From Pseudomonadota bacterium (GTDB lineage Bacteria > Pseudomonadota > Gammaproteobacteria > Burkholderiales > Burkholderiaceae_F), in NCBI GenBank assembly GCA_021838715.1, contig JAKCCX010000001.1, forward strand, positions 1 through 64,000: 64,000 nucleotides of DNA. Direction: 5' to 3'. Made by a program: the position numbers and the translations under genes. The notes beneath the pieces are model-generated. The model saw nothing but the letters and a program-made list of their open reading frames with translations. It did not search any database and was not told the origin of the DNA. Every line of letters starts with the position of its first letter. Within the stretch, counting starts at the first letter, position 1. Positions 1-8,168 of the stretch are shown here, piece after piece.

Positions 1-2
1 GG

Positions 3-92
3 GGAAGCCTGCGGGTGCTGGATGCGACGCAGGCGCTCTGTGCGCGGCTGGCGCGGATTCGCGAAGCGTCGATGGTTTCTCGCGATCGCTGA
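3..92 (+). CDS. C-terminal end of an unidentified protein, cut by the window edge
   Basis: An open frame enters from the left edge and stops at the TGA at 90-92. It gives 29 residues ending REASMVSRDR, with a helix-like run (VLDATQALCARLARIREA) that looks like genuine coding sequence rather than a chance frame. Too little is left to name a family. The stretch after it (93-619) has no convincing gene, which supports this being a real gene end, but it could also be spurious. Confidence 0.3.
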   Translation, partial: GSLRVLDATQALCARLARIREASMVSRDR

Positions 93-619
93 TGCGGGGA
101 TGCGGGGATGCGGGGGTGCGCAGGCACGCTGCGGCTGTACTCCGTCGGAGCCGGCTACGCGGTGGTCGCCCCTGCGGGGCGACTGCGCTGCGCTGCGCAG
201 TCCGCGGGCGTACGGCCGAACTCGCGCAGCGTCCTGCGGACGCCGCGCTCAAACATGCGGCCGTAAGTCAGAAGTGGAGGCGCGCGACCGCGCGCCGCCC
301 GCGGCCTTGTGCTGCTCGCCACCGCGTCTTATGCCGGCCCCGACGGAGTACAGCCGCAGCGTGCCGCCACGATCGGGAGCGGGCGAAGAAAACCGGGGAA
401 TTTGACTGCCACGGACGACCGGACGCGGGAATATCCGCTTTCGAGGAGAACCGACCTTCGGGGCTCCGGTGTGACGAATGTCTCTGATCGACCCTGAGCC
501 GCCGCCCACCGAAGCCGCACAGCGGCTCAAGGGGAACATCGGACTATCCGCATGTGTCAGCTAGCAGCATAGCCTTGTGTCCTTCACTAAACGGGGTCGT
601 GTCGCCGGTGGCCGGGCAC
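93..619. other. Structured intergenic stretch without a convincing gene
   Basis: Open frames exist on both strands, but their translations are Arg/Ala/Pro/Cys-rich and mirror each other across an inverted repeat, as expected of structured non-coding DNA. It holds a short 9-bp tandem run (gatgcgggg, about 90-117), the inverted repeat at 123-365, and two perfect hairpins: 165-183 (8-bp stem, loop tgc) and 181-202 (8-bp stem, 6-nt loop). From about 540 the base composition becomes less GC-rich and merges into the accessory pair that follows. Confidence 0.6.
123..365. repeat. 243-bp unit bounded by 33-bp inverted repeats
   Basis: The bases at 123-155 and 333-365 are reverse complements over 33 bp with a single mismatch. 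The arms enclose about 177 bp that contain two further hairpins (165-183 and 181-202). This architecture resembles a miniature inverted-repeat element or a highly structured RNA. I see no obvious target-site duplication immediately outside the arms and no open frame resembling a transposase, so the mobile-element reading is inference only. Confidence 0.6.
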
Positions 620-1282
620 CTACTGATGGCATTCCTTCAGCATTGACAGCAACATCAGAGCAAATAAGCCTAGCGTGATGGCCCATAGATATCGGTTGGG
701 GCGCGAATTGGATCTCTGCCGAACCGGCTGCTGCGGTTCAATTACGGCTTGTCGTATTTCGAGTATTTCGTGCAAGACCGGATAGGCTCTCCGAAAGGCT
801 TCAGGACCAATCGTTCTTATGTCTTTTCGAACACAGAACTCTTTTGCCGCGCGCGCAAATTCGGCGCGCAGATCAGAAAGCGGTATCGCCATCAGTCTAC
901 GGCGCTCGATCTCCTGAAGATTTTCTACACCGGCCTCATGCTCCGCATGCTCAAACGTCTTTTGAATCTCTACGCCGACGATGCCCGCCGCCCGCTCGAT
1001 CGTTAGCATCGCGCAAGGGACTGTCAGCGTGAACCATTCACCGTTGTGTCGCGTATCCGCTACAAGCTTGTGCGCCGTCTTCTCCACATCGCCGCGTCGC
1101 TCGCTGCACCAGTAGGTCACCTCTAGAACCGGGTCATCCGGCGCGAGGGTCCCGCCGATCTGCGTTGTACGGGTTCCGGGATCTAGCGAGTGGCCGATCT
1201 TGACCTTGTCGCTGCCGGGGTACGACATGATGTAGACAAAGCCGTATCCCGCACCCGATATTGGTCCTTGAAATGGCTGCAT
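620..1282 (-). CDS. T5orf172/GIY-YIG-type domain protein with C-terminal membrane anchor
   Basis: 220 residues. Residues about 14-100 carry the pattern of the T5orf172 (MUG113-type) branch of the GIY-YIG superfamily: GFVYIMSYPG, then KVKIGHS, then a region ending NGEWFTL. Family members are often attached to phage or mobile-element proteins and may act on DNA; activity here is not established. A middle region rich in Glu and Arg is probably helical. Residues about 196-214 (LWAITLGLFALMLLSML) form one membrane segment close to the C-terminus, suggesting a tail-anchored protein, which is unusual for this domain. It lies 4 bp downstream of the lipoprotein gene on the same strand, so the two are probably co-transcribed. 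Base composition is clearly less GC-rich than the neighbouring core genes, which fits recent acquisition. Confidence 0.6.
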   Translation of the reverse strand: MQPFQGPISGAGYGFVYIMSYPGSDKVKIGHSLDPGTRTTQIGGTLAPDDPVLEVTYWCSERRGDVEKTAHKLVADTRHNGEWFTLTVPCAMLTIERAAGIVGVEIQKTFEHAEHEAGVENLQEIERRRLMAIPLSDLRAEFARAAKEFCVRKDIRTIGPEAFRRAYPVLHEILEIRQAVIEPQQPVRQRSNSRPNRYLWAITLGLFALMLLSMLKECHQ

Positions 1283-1286
1283 TCAC

Positions 1287-1718
1287 CTACCGTGCTGCTT
1301 GCACCCGCCTGGCGTACCTAGCGCAACCACCGTTATTTCCATCAACCTGATAGGACTTAATGCGATTGGCGCTGTCCACGGCCATCTGAATGGTGCAGTG
1401 GAATATTCCGGTCACGGGCCGGTACGAGTTTGACGCCGCAATGACGGTCGTTCCTCCTACTGTCCCGGTGGTCGTCGAGGAGGTCGGAAAAAGCAACGGC
1501 ACGGAGCGCGAACTGCTCCACACGTATATTGTGTCGCCAAGCATCTCCCGCTGACCATCTGGGTAGCCAAGAACGGCCACAGCAGCCTTGATGTCTTGGC
1601 CGACAAGCGGTTGCAAATCATCGCGCAGCGAACTGACGCCGGCGCACGCTGCCAACGCGGCAATCATTGCAATTGCTACGACGTTTTTAAACACGGAGCC
1701 TCCGCTAAAGCCGAGCAC
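1287..1718 (-). CDS. Small lipoprotein of unknown function
   Basis: 143 residues with a type II signal peptide: a hydrophobic stretch (VVAIAMIAALAAC) ending in a lipobox LAAC, so Cys at about residue 25 is the likely lipidation site. The following segment (LVGQDIKAAVAVLGYPDG...YVWSSS) resembles the fold pattern of SmpA/BamE-like small lipoproteins (a Gly-rich turn after a short helix, then a W-containing strand), but similarity is too weak to assign the family. The rest is Ser/Thr/Gly-rich with two Cys near the end that could form a disulfide. It is the first gene of a probable two-gene unit with the membrane-anchored T5orf172 protein. Composition is again less GC-rich than the core genes. 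Confidence 0.65.
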   Translation of the reverse strand: MLGFSGGSVFKNVVAIAMIAALAACAGVSSLRDDLQPLVGQDIKAAVAVLGYPDGQREMLGDTIYVWSSSRSVPLLFPTSSTTTGTVGGTTVIAASNSYRPVTGIFHCTIQMAVDSANRIKSYQVDGNNGGCARYARRVQAAR

Positions 1719-1905
1719 CGAAGTGATCCGCCCCGGAATTTGCGGAGGCTCCGGCGTTTGAGTTGAGACGGCTCGTTAGGTTATCCGCGAGCGACCGTAA
1801 TGTCCATGGGAACGGCCGCAATGGAGCGGATTCAGATGTAACGCCGAGCGACTCGTCCTGGCCGAACCCGGCTGTTGATCGAACCACGCAAGCGGACCGT
1901 GCAAT

Positions 1906-1929
1906 GGCCGCTGTCCGAGCGCAGCGGCC
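1906..1929 (-). terminator. Hairpin downstream of btuD
   Basis: A perfect 8-bp stem (GGCCGCTG / CAGCGGCC) with an 8-nt loop lies about 50 bp beyond the btuD stop codon on the minus strand. There is no clear T-run, so it may stabilise the transcript end or act in Rho-dependent termination. The remaining part of 1719-1977 shows no gene. Confidence 0.35.
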
Positions 1930-1977
1930 CCTTCGCATGTACCCGGCGGGCGCGGAGCGGCGCGGGGTCCGGGCTGC

Positions 1978-2754
1978 TTATTCCGCGACGACGATCCGAC
2001 GGCCTTCGGCGCAGGCTTCGATGAATCGGACTCCGAAGAGCTGCGCGAGGTTTTCCGCCGTCAGTACTTCCTGTGCGGTACCTGCGTGCCATGCGCCGTC
2101 GCCGGAGAGCAGCAATGCGTGGGTTGCGAAGCGCAGCGCGGCGTCGAGGTCGTGGAAGACGGCGATGATCGTCCGCGCGGCGTCGCCTTGCGCGGCGGCG
2201 GTCAGGCAGCGCAGCACGCTTCCGCGCTGGCGCGGATCCTGATGGGATACCGGCTCATCGAGAAACAGCAGCGGCGTCTCCTGGGCGAGCGCGGCGGCGA
2301 TCGCGACGCGCTGGCGTTCGCCGCGGGATAGTCCGCGGACGTCGCGGTCGGCGAGATGGGCGCACGCCACTTGTTCCAGAAACCGCAGCGCCGCGGCGGC
2401 GGCATCGGGATCGCCGCCGCGCAAGCGGAAGCGGCCGGCGAGCACCGTGTCCCGTGCGGTGAATCCGAACGGATCGGCCCACCGGTCGGCAACGAACGCG
2501 CGGATCGCCGCCAGCGCGTCGGCGGCGGTGCGGTCTGCCGGCAGCCCCGCCAGCGCCACCGTGCCGGCAGCGGGCCGTTGCGCTCCGGCCAGCACGCGCA
2601 GCAGCGACGATTTGCCGGCGCCGTTGGGGCCGACGACGGCCCAGCGTTCGCCGCGCCGCACATTCCATTGCAGGCCGCGGACGAGCATCCTCGCGCCATA
2701 GCGCAGGTCGAGATCGCGGCACGCCAGCAGCGGCGCCGCCGCCGGGTCGCTCAC
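1978..2754 (-). CDS. btuD: Vitamin B12 ABC transporter ATP-binding protein
   Basis: 258 residues, the usual size for a BtuD/FecE-type ATPase. Walker A is GPNGAGKSS, the signature is LSRGERQRV, Walker B is LLFLDEPVSHQD and the switch histidine follows in VFHDLD. It powers import through the BtuC permease in the inner membrane. The chosen start is GTG at 2754, overlapping the btuC stop codon (GTGA), a typical translationally coupled arrangement; a longer frame reading upstream runs antisense-free through btuC but in the wrong frame and is not a gene. Family members also serve iron-siderophore and haem import; the cobalamin assignment rests on the riboswitch ahead of btuB. Confidence 0.85.
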   Translation of the reverse strand: MSDPAAAPLLACRDLDLRYGARMLVRGLQWNVRRGERWAVVGPNGAGKSSLLRVLAGAQRPAAGTVALAGLPADRTAADALAAIRAFVADRWADPFGFTARDTVLAGRFRLRGGDPDAAAAALRFLEQVACAHLADRDVRGLSRGERQRVAIAAALAQETPLLFLDEPVSHQDPRQRGSVLRCLTAAAQGDAARTIIAVFHDLDAALRFATHALLLSGDGAWHAGTAQEVLTAENLAQLFGVRFIEACAEGRRIVVAE

Positions 2755-3773
2755 GATGGGCTCCCCGGGCTCCGCAGCTGCCACAGAAACACCGGCACGC
2801 CGACCAGCGCCGTCAGCGCGCCCACCGGCAGCGACATCGGCGCGACCAGCGTCCGCGCCAAGGTGTCCGCCACGACCACGAGCGCCGCGCCCAGCAGCGA
2901 GGCGGCAGGCAGCACGATGCGCGCGTCGGGTCCGCAGAATCGCCGCACGAGGTGCGGCGCGACGAACCCGACGAACCCGACCGCGCCGGCGAGCGATACG
3001 GCGATTCCCGCGGCGGCGGCGGCCACGCCGATCAGGCGGCGCCGCAGCGCAACCGGTTCGACCCCCTGCGTGAATGCCAGGAGGTCGCCCGCCGAGATGC
3101 GGTTCACGGCATCGGCGTCGCGCGCGGCCAGGAGCAGCAGACCGATCCACGCGCACACGGCGGCGGCACCGACCGCGATCCGGTGCGCGCCGCCGAGATC
3201 GCCCATCAGCCAGAAGACCATCGTGCGCAGGCGTCCGTCGGGCGCGAACGCGAGCGCAACCGCGATCGCCGCCGAGCACGCCGACGCCAGCATAGTCCCC
3301 GCGAGGAGGATGGTGTCGTCGCGTCCCGACTCGGCGTGCAGATCGATCGAGAACAGGGCGCGATGCGCCAGCACGAACAGCACCGCCAGGGCCGCCGTCG
3401 CGCCCGCCGCCGCCGCGAGCGCCGCCGCGACGCCGCCGAGTCCGAGCGCGAGCGCCCCCAAGGCGCCGCAGGAACCGCCGCCCGAGACGCCGAGCACGTA
3501 GGGGTCGGCCAGCGCGTTGCGCAGCAAGCCCTGCAGGATCGCCCCCGACAGCGCCAGCAGCCCGCCGACCGCCGCGCCCGCCAGCGCGCGCGCCAGGCGC
3601 AGCCCGAGGATCGCGGAGGCGAGCGAGGAACCATCGGCCGGCGGTCCGCCGGCGACCATCGCCCGCAAGGCCGCGACCGGGTTCAGCGACACGCTCCCGA
3701 CCGCCAGCGCGCCCAACACCGCGATGGCGAGTCCGCAGCCCAGAACGCCGATGACGGCGGTACGAAAACGCAT
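2751..3773 (-). CDS. btuC: Vitamin B12 ABC transporter permease (FecCD family)
   Basis: 340 residues, strongly hydrophobic with about nine to ten membrane segments, the normal topology for BtuC/FecCD permeases. Recognisable family stretches are GLRLARALAGAAVGGLLALSG, NPVAALRAM near the N-terminus, and the C-terminal VGFVGFVAPHLVRRFCGPD followed by LLGAALVVVADTLAR. It forms the inner-membrane channel with BtuD. The gap to btuB is 41 bp and contains a GC-rich stem (ccccgcccc / ggggcg) close to the ribosome-binding region ggaggag, so translation of btuC could be influenced by that structure. No periplasmic binding protein (BtuF) gene lies in the cluster; it must be encoded elsewhere or be replaced. 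Confidence 0.85.
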   Translation of the reverse strand: MRFRTAVIGVLGCGLAIAVLGALAVGSVSLNPVAALRAMVAGGPPADGSSLASAILGLRLARALAGAAVGGLLALSGAILQGLLRNALADPYVLGVSGGGSCGALGALALGLGGVAAALAAAAGATAALAVLFVLAHRALFSIDLHAESGRDDTILLAGTMLASACSAAIAVALAFAPDGRLRTMVFWLMGDLGGAHRIAVGAAAVCAWIGLLLLAARDADAVNRISAGDLLAFTQGVEPVALRRRLIGVAAAAAGIAVSLAGAVGFVGFVAPHLVRRFCGPDARIVLPAASLLGAALVVVADTLARTLVAPMSLPVGALTALVGVPVFLWQLRSPGSPS

Positions 3774-3814
3774 GCACTCCTCCGCCCCGCCGCCCCGAGA
3801 GGGGCGGGGTCATC

Positions 3815-5725
3815 TCACAGTTTCGCCTCGACGCCGGCGATGATCAGGCGGGGAAGCGTGTTGTACCCGTAGACGAGCTGGTAATGCGCGTTGAACAGGT
3901 TCTCGACGCGCAACTGCAAGCGTACATTGGGCGTGAGAACCCGCTCCACGGCAAGCCGCGCCACCGTGTAGGGCGCCAGCTGTTCGGCGACCGAGGAATA
4001 GGTCGCGGGGCTCGTGTACGTGTCGTTGCGGGCACCGGTGCGCCGGATGTCGAACTGTCCGTTCCAGAGCGGATCGGCATACGAGACGCCGAGGTTGCCG
4101 TAGTAGTCGGCACGGCGAAGCAGCGGCTGGCCGGTGATCTGATCGCGCGGCCGGTCGGCGTTGAGGTTCGCCTCGAAGCGCAATCGCCACCACGACCAGG
4201 ATCCGGCGAGTTCGGCGCCGTTGATCGCGGCGCGCCCGATGTTCGTGGCGACGAAGTTCGGCGCCAGGTAATCGATCAGGTTCGTGATGCGGGTGCGATA
4301 GACGGTCAGGCCCGCCGTCGTGCTCGCGCGCTGCCAATGCAGCCCGACTTCCTCGCTGCGCGCGCGCTCGGGCTGCAACGCGGAGTTTCCGCTATAGGGG
4401 TAATACAGGTCGTTGAAACTGGGCGCGCGAAACGCGCTCGACGCCTGCGCGGTGAGCCGCCACTCCGGCAGGAACCGCCATCCCCAGCCGAGAAGGCCGG
4501 TGGTCGCCCCGCCGAAATCGCTGTAATGGTCGTGGCGCACGTTCGCCTGCCATTGCTGCGTGCCGTGATGGCCGGAAAACCCGACCCAGGCGGAATCGAT
4601 GTGGCGCTGGAACGCGGTGACCGCGGCATTGTTTCCCGTCGGGTCGTACTGGTTCGACGATCCGGTCTGCAACTGGTGTTCGAGACCGCCGTTGAAGTCG
4701 ACCCCGGCGGTGATCGGCGTGGTGTCCTGCACGCTGGCGAGTTGATTGCTGCTGTAGAACACGCCGTTGGAAAACGAGGTCGGGACGTTCGAGACATCCA
4801 CGGAGTTGTCGCGCGTCTGCGCCACCTGCACCTGCACCACGGACGGGCCGAAACGATGCGCGTCGGACGCGCCGTACCCCTGCAGCGTGGCGTGTTCGAG
4901 GTGGATCGAGGTCGGGCCGTCGAAATAATTGTCGAAGTAGGTGTCGTTGCGATTGCCCCAGACCCAGACGTCGTATTTGTCGCTGCCGGCATCGCCGGCA
5001 AGACGCAGGCTGCCGTCGCGATGGTTGTTGCCGTCCAGGCCCGGATTGGCGCCGGGCAACTGCGCCGGGTTCTGCGCCGAGATCGCGTTCTGCCCGCTGG
5101 TGCCGGCACTCGCCGTCAGCATGGCGGACCCGAGCCTGGTGCTTACGCTGGCGTTGGCGTCGCGGGTGCCGCCCTGCCCGGCATCGGCCTGCACCTGGGC
5201 ACCGGGATGCGATGCGGCCCGCGTGAAGATCTGGATCACGCCGCCGATCGCTTCCGACCCGTACAGGCTCGACAGGTTGCCCCGCACGATCTCGATCCGC
5301 TGGATCGAATCCGTGGAGATGCCGCCCAGGCTCGGCGCGCCCGACAGGGAATTGTTCAAGGGCACGCCATCGACCAGCACCAGCACCTGGTTCGAATTGG
5401 TGCCGCGCAGGAACAGGGAGGTCTGCGAACCGAACCCGCCCGAGCGCGCGACCTCGACCCCCGCCTGCTGCGCCAGCAACGTGGTGAGATCCTGCGCCTG
5501 CGACTGATCGATTTCCGAGCGCGTGATCACGGTGGTGTCGGGGATCGCGTCGCTCGTCGACTGCGGGAGGCGGGACGCCGTGACGACGATCGTGTCGTCG
5601 ACCGGCGGCGCCTCCTGCGCATGCGCCGGCGGCCACCACGCCGCCATGGCAAGGAAACTGCATGCAACGCCCGCGCGGCGCGCGGGCGACCCTTCCCGCG
5701 CCTGCGGGAATCGTTCGCTGAACAT
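3815..5725 (-). CDS. btuB: TonB-dependent vitamin B12 outer-membrane receptor
   Basis: 636 residues from ATG at 5725. A signal peptide (hydrophobic to about AHAQ) is followed by the TonB-box-like DDTIVVTASR, a plug domain containing VLVLVDGVPLNN and the ERIEIVRG-type motif (IQRIEIVRGNLSSLYGSEAIGGVI), then a long beta-rich barrel ending LRVENLFNAHYQLVYGYN. It imports cobalamin across the outer membrane using TonB energy. The frame is open for another 117 codons upstream, but that region is the riboswitch and not protein. First gene of btuB-btuC-btuD and the one directly controlled by the riboswitch. Confidence 0.9.
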   Translation of the reverse strand: MFSERFPQAREGSPARRAGVACSFLAMAAWWPPAHAQEAPPVDDTIVVTASRLPQSTSDAIPDTTVITRSEIDQSQAQDLTTLLAQQAGVEVARSGGFGSQTSLFLRGTNSNQVLVLVDGVPLNNSLSGAPSLGGISTDSIQRIEIVRGNLSSLYGSEAIGGVIQIFTRAASHPGAQVQADAGQGGTRDANASVSTRLGSAMLTASAGTSGQNAISAQNPAQLPGANPGLDGNNHRDGSLRLAGDAGSDKYDVWVWGNRNDTYFDNYFDGPTSIHLEHATLQGYGASDAHRFGPSVVQVQVAQTRDNSVDVSNVPTSFSNGVFYSSNQLASVQDTTPITAGVDFNGGLEHQLQTGSSNQYDPTGNNAAVTAFQRHIDSAWVGFSGHHGTQQWQANVRHDHYSDFGGATTGLLGWGWRFLPEWRLTAQASSAFRAPSFNDLYYPYSGNSALQPERARSEEVGLHWQRASTTAGLTVYRTRITNLIDYLAPNFVATNIGRAAINGAELAGSWSWWRLRFEANLNADRPRDQITGQPLLRRADYYGNLGVSYADPLWNGQFDIRRTGARNDTYTSPATYSSVAEQLAPYTVARLAVERVLTPNVRLQLRVENLFNAHYQLVYGYNTLPRLIIAGVEAKL

Positions 5726-5814
5726 GTTGTGACTCCAGTTCCGGCCCTCCGCCGGAAGGAAACGCGCGACGCACGCCGCGCACGAAAGCCGCGCGCACGG
5801 GCGGCGCGCGGGCC

Positions 5815-6045
5815 CGCCTCTCGGCCGGTCTCCGGGCTGGGAGCGGGCCCGATCGCCTTCCCGCGACGCCGGGAGGCATCGCAGTGGCACTGGATCGGAC
5901 TTTCGGCGGGCCGGATGTCCGGACCGCCGATGCTCTCGTACCGTTGCGGGGGCAGCACAGGTTGGCGCACAGGGACGGCAGGCAAACCCATCGAGGGCCT
6001 GGCTCCCGTCGCCGCGCACGACTGTTTCCCGTTTCACCTTGGCCG
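5815..6045 (-). promoter_or_regulatory. Cobalamin riboswitch upstream of btuB
   Basis: Read on the minus strand, the leader has the conserved order of cobalamin aptamers: an early CGGGAA-type element, then CTGCCCCCGCAACGGTA, then GCCACTG, then GGGAAGGC, then the B12-box-like AGCCCGGAGACCGGCC. The last element lies about 90 bp before the btuB start, leaving space for an expression platform that shuts btuB off when adenosylcobalamin is present. Exact ends are approximate. Confidence 0.88.
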
Positions 6046-6156
6046 GCAGAGCCGGCCGAAGGCACCGAGGAGGCATGGTGCGAACGCGACGGTCAAAAAA
6101 CCGTACGCGGATCGCGGCGAAATTCTACCAGCGGGCGCTCTGCTACCATCCGCGCC

Positions 6157-6360
6157 ATGCTGGAACCCCTTGACGCACTTACCAACCGGGTCAATGATCT
6201 CGTCGCGCTCGTGCGCCATCTGCGGGAGGAAAATCACCAGCTCCGCACCCAGCTTGCCAATGCGCAGGCGGAGGCGGGCGCGCTGCGGGAACGCATGGCC
6301 GTTGCCAGCCAGCGGCTGGATGCCCTCCTCGAACAACTGCCGCAATCGGATGGCGCCTGA
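6157..6360 (+). CDS. Small coiled-coil protein upstream of zapA (ZapB-like/TIGR02449-type)
   Basis: 67 residues, almost entirely a predicted coiled coil: heptad-like spacing of Leu/Val in NRVNDLVALVRHLREENHQL and further Gln/Ala-rich turns. Proteins of this size and place, immediately before zapA, are commonly annotated as ZapB-like or TIGR02449 family and are thought to accompany the division machinery. The start at ATG 6157 was chosen because sequence upstream in the same frame is composition noise across the btuB leader. It ends 3 bp before zapA, so the two are co-transcribed. Function is inferred from shape and neighbour only. Confidence 0.7.
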   Translation: MLEPLDALTNRVNDLVALVRHLREENHQLRTQLANAQAEAGALRERMAVASQRLDALLEQLPQSDGA

Positions 6361-6363
6361 CGC

Positions 6364-6663
6364 ATGGAACAGATCAGTCTCACCATCCTCGGCCGCGAGT
6401 ATCGCGTTGCCTGCCGCCCGGAAGAGCGCAGCGAGCTGCTGGCCTGCGCGCATTACGTCGACCAGAAGATGTCGGCGATCCGCGAAGGTGGAAAAGTGCT
6501 CGGGCTCGACCGGATCGCCGTGTTGGCCGCCCTGCAGATCGCGCAGGAGCTGTTCAGCGCCAAAGGAACCGACGGCGCATCGATGGCGGACGTCCGGCAG
6601 CGCCTGCGCGAACTGACCGCGCTCGCGGACGAAGTGCTCGCGCCGCAGGAAAAACTGTTCTGA
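6364..6663 (+). CDS. zapA: Cell division protein ZapA
   Basis: 99 residues, the usual length. The N-terminal ISLTILGREYRVACRPEERSEL is the classic ZapA head with the ILGR/K-x-Y motif, followed by VDQKM and a C-terminal coiled-coil helix (RIAVLAALQIAQEL...VRQRLRELTALADEVL). ZapA binds and bundles FtsZ filaments at the Z-ring in the cytoplasm. It is directly followed by 6S RNA, the arrangement widely conserved in Proteobacteria, which corroborates both calls. Confidence 0.92.
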   Translation: MEQISLTILGREYRVACRPEERSELLACAHYVDQKMSAIREGGKVLGLDRIAVLAALQIAQELFSAKGTDGASMADVRQRLRELTALADEVLAPQEKLF

Positions 6664-6699
6664 ATCGCCGCCGCGGCCGCGGCAATCGGTACAATTGCA

Positions 6700-6878
6700 T
6701 TTCCCTGCGGTGCGCGCGCAAAGGCTGTTATGTTCCTTGAACCAATGCGCTTTGCGCTCGGTCACCGGGCTCGCGTCGCGGTGCGATCGGCACGCGTTTG
6801 CTGAACCTAAACGGCGCGGACGGCGACCACCCTGAACCCTCGGTTCAGGATGAGCAGCCGGGCGGCACGCGCGGGGCC
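6700..6878 (+). ncRNA. ssrS: 6S RNA
   Basis: A well-placed -10 box TACAAT (6690-6695) precedes an RNA beginning about atttccctgcggtgcg whose 5' end can pair with gggcggcacgcgcgggg near 6860-6875, closing a long rod. The 3' half holds CCCTGAACCC followed by GGTTCAGG, the hairpin typical of 6S RNA. Length (about 180 nt) and location right after zapA match the family. 6S RNA binds the sigma-70 holoenzyme as a promoter mimic in stationary phase. End points are approximate. Confidence 0.85.
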
Positions 6879-6886
6879 CTCTGATC

Positions 6887-7387
6887 ATGCGGTACTGGTT
6901 GATGAAATCCGAACCCGGCGAGTGCTCGATCGACGATGCGCTCGCCGCGCCCGGCGCAACGGTCCCCTGGACCGGCGTGCGCAACTACCAGGCTCGCAAC
7001 TTCATGCGCGACGAGATGCGCCCCGGAGACGGGGTGCTCTTTTATCACTCGGGCTGCACCCCGCCGGGCATCGCCGGCATTGCGGAAATTGCCGGCCCGC
7101 CCTACGCCGACCCGACCCAGTTCGATCCGGCCAGCAAATATTCCGATCCGGGCTCCCGGCCGGAATCGCCGCGCTGGATCCTCGTCGACGTGCGCGCCCT
7201 GCGCAAGACCCGCCTCATTTCGATCGGCGAATTGCGCTCCCACCCCGAGCTGGCGCAGATGCGCCTGCTGCAGCGGGGGAACCGGCTTTCCATCACCCCG
7301 GTCACGGCGGAAGAATGGCGGGTCGTGCAAGGCCTGATCGACGACGGCGCGCCGCCGACCGCGGGCGGGGACGCCTGTCAGCCCTGA
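6887..7387 (+). CDS. EVE domain protein
   Basis: 166 residues. It begins MRYWLMKSEPGECSIDD, continues with WTGVRNYQARNFMRDEMRPGD and LFYHSGCTPPGIAG, then PRWILVDVRA: this is the standard bacterial single-domain EVE (thymocyte nuclear protein 1-like) signature. EVE domains belong to the PUA-like fold and bind modified bases in DNA or RNA; the cellular role of stand-alone bacterial copies is not settled. It lies about 10 bp after the 6S RNA, and this order (zapA, 6S RNA, EVE) is a common one. Confidence 0.88.
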   Translation: MRYWLMKSEPGECSIDDALAAPGATVPWTGVRNYQARNFMRDEMRPGDGVLFYHSGCTPPGIAGIAEIAGPPYADPTQFDPASKYSDPGSRPESPRWILVDVRALRKTRLISIGELRSHPELAQMRLLQRGNRLSITPVTAEEWRVVQGLIDDGAPPTAGGDACQP

Positions 7388-7493
7388 CAGCGGCGGTTCC
7401 CGCCGTCCCGACGCATCCGTAACCTGATCGCCCGGCGCGAAACGCCCTGCGCAGCAGCCTGTCCGGCGCTCCCCGCCGGGACGATCGGAAACC

Positions 7494-8168
7494 ATGCCCT
7501 GCCCACCGGAACGCACGCTCGACGCCCTCTCCGACCCCATCGTCCGGGATCTCGCCGCGCGAGGCCGCATCCGCGACTTTGCCGCCAGCGCCGTACTGCA
7601 TCGCGAGGGCGACCCGGCCGAATCGCTGTTCGTGATCCTGGACGGCGAGATCCAGGGAACCGTCTCCGATTCGCAAGGGCGCGAGATGGTCCTGCATCGC
7701 TACGGTCCGGCGGAGTTCGTCGGCGAGATGGCGCTGGGCGCGGCCCTGGGGATGGCGGGCTGCGATCGCCACCGATACTCCGCCTGCGCGCGCACGGCCG
7801 CGGTCTGCGCGATCATCGACCGGAATCCGCTCGACGCCGCCCTGCGCGCACACCCCGGGATCCTGCGGCGGATGATCGGCATCCTGACGCTGCGCCACGG
7901 CGACATCGTCGACAGCGTGCGGCGGCTCGCGCTGGTCGACGTCTATGGGCGGGTGCGCCAGCTGCTGGTCAACCTCGAAGCCGCCGCCGGCACCGCCGAC
8001 GCCCCCCATGCGCCCCGGGAACGGTTGACGCACCAGGACATCGCCAACCGGGTCGGCGCGTCGCGCGACATGGTCGGACGGGTATTGCGGGATCTGCTGG
8101 CCGGCGGCTACATCGCCGTCGACGACCGACGGTTCCGGATCCTGCGCCCGCTGCCTACGCGCTGGTGA
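7494..8168 (+). CDS. Crp/Fnr-family transcriptional regulator
   Basis: 224 residues. An N-terminal cyclic-nucleotide-binding-like beta roll ([20 protein letters not shown], then [12 protein letters not shown]) leads through a dimer helix to a winged HTH with [31 protein letters not shown]. There is no N-terminal cysteine cluster of the FNR type, so it does not look like an oxygen sensor; the effector is unknown. It ends convergent to lgt and overlaps its 3' end by 14 bp. Confidence 0.85.
   Translation: MPCPPERTLDALSDPIVRDLAARGRIRDFAASAVLHREGDPAESLFVILDGEIQGTVSDSQGREMVLHRYGPAEFVGEMALGAALGMAGCDRHRYSACARTAAVCAIIDRNPLDAALRAHPGILRRMIGILTLRHGDIVDSVRRLALVDVYGRVRQLLVNLEAAAGTADAPHAPRERLTHQDIANRVGASRDMVGRVLRDLLAGGYIAVDDRRFRILRPLPTRW

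Noticed and set aside
249-539. Minus-strand frame of 96 codons in the left structured region.
   Set aside because: Its translation repeats the same peptide as the plus strand because it crosses the inverted repeat; no ribosome-binding site or motif supports it.
6034-6984. A 316-codon minus-strand frame across zapA and the 6S RNA.
   Set aside because: It runs antisense to two well-supported features and its protein has no recognisable fold or motif.
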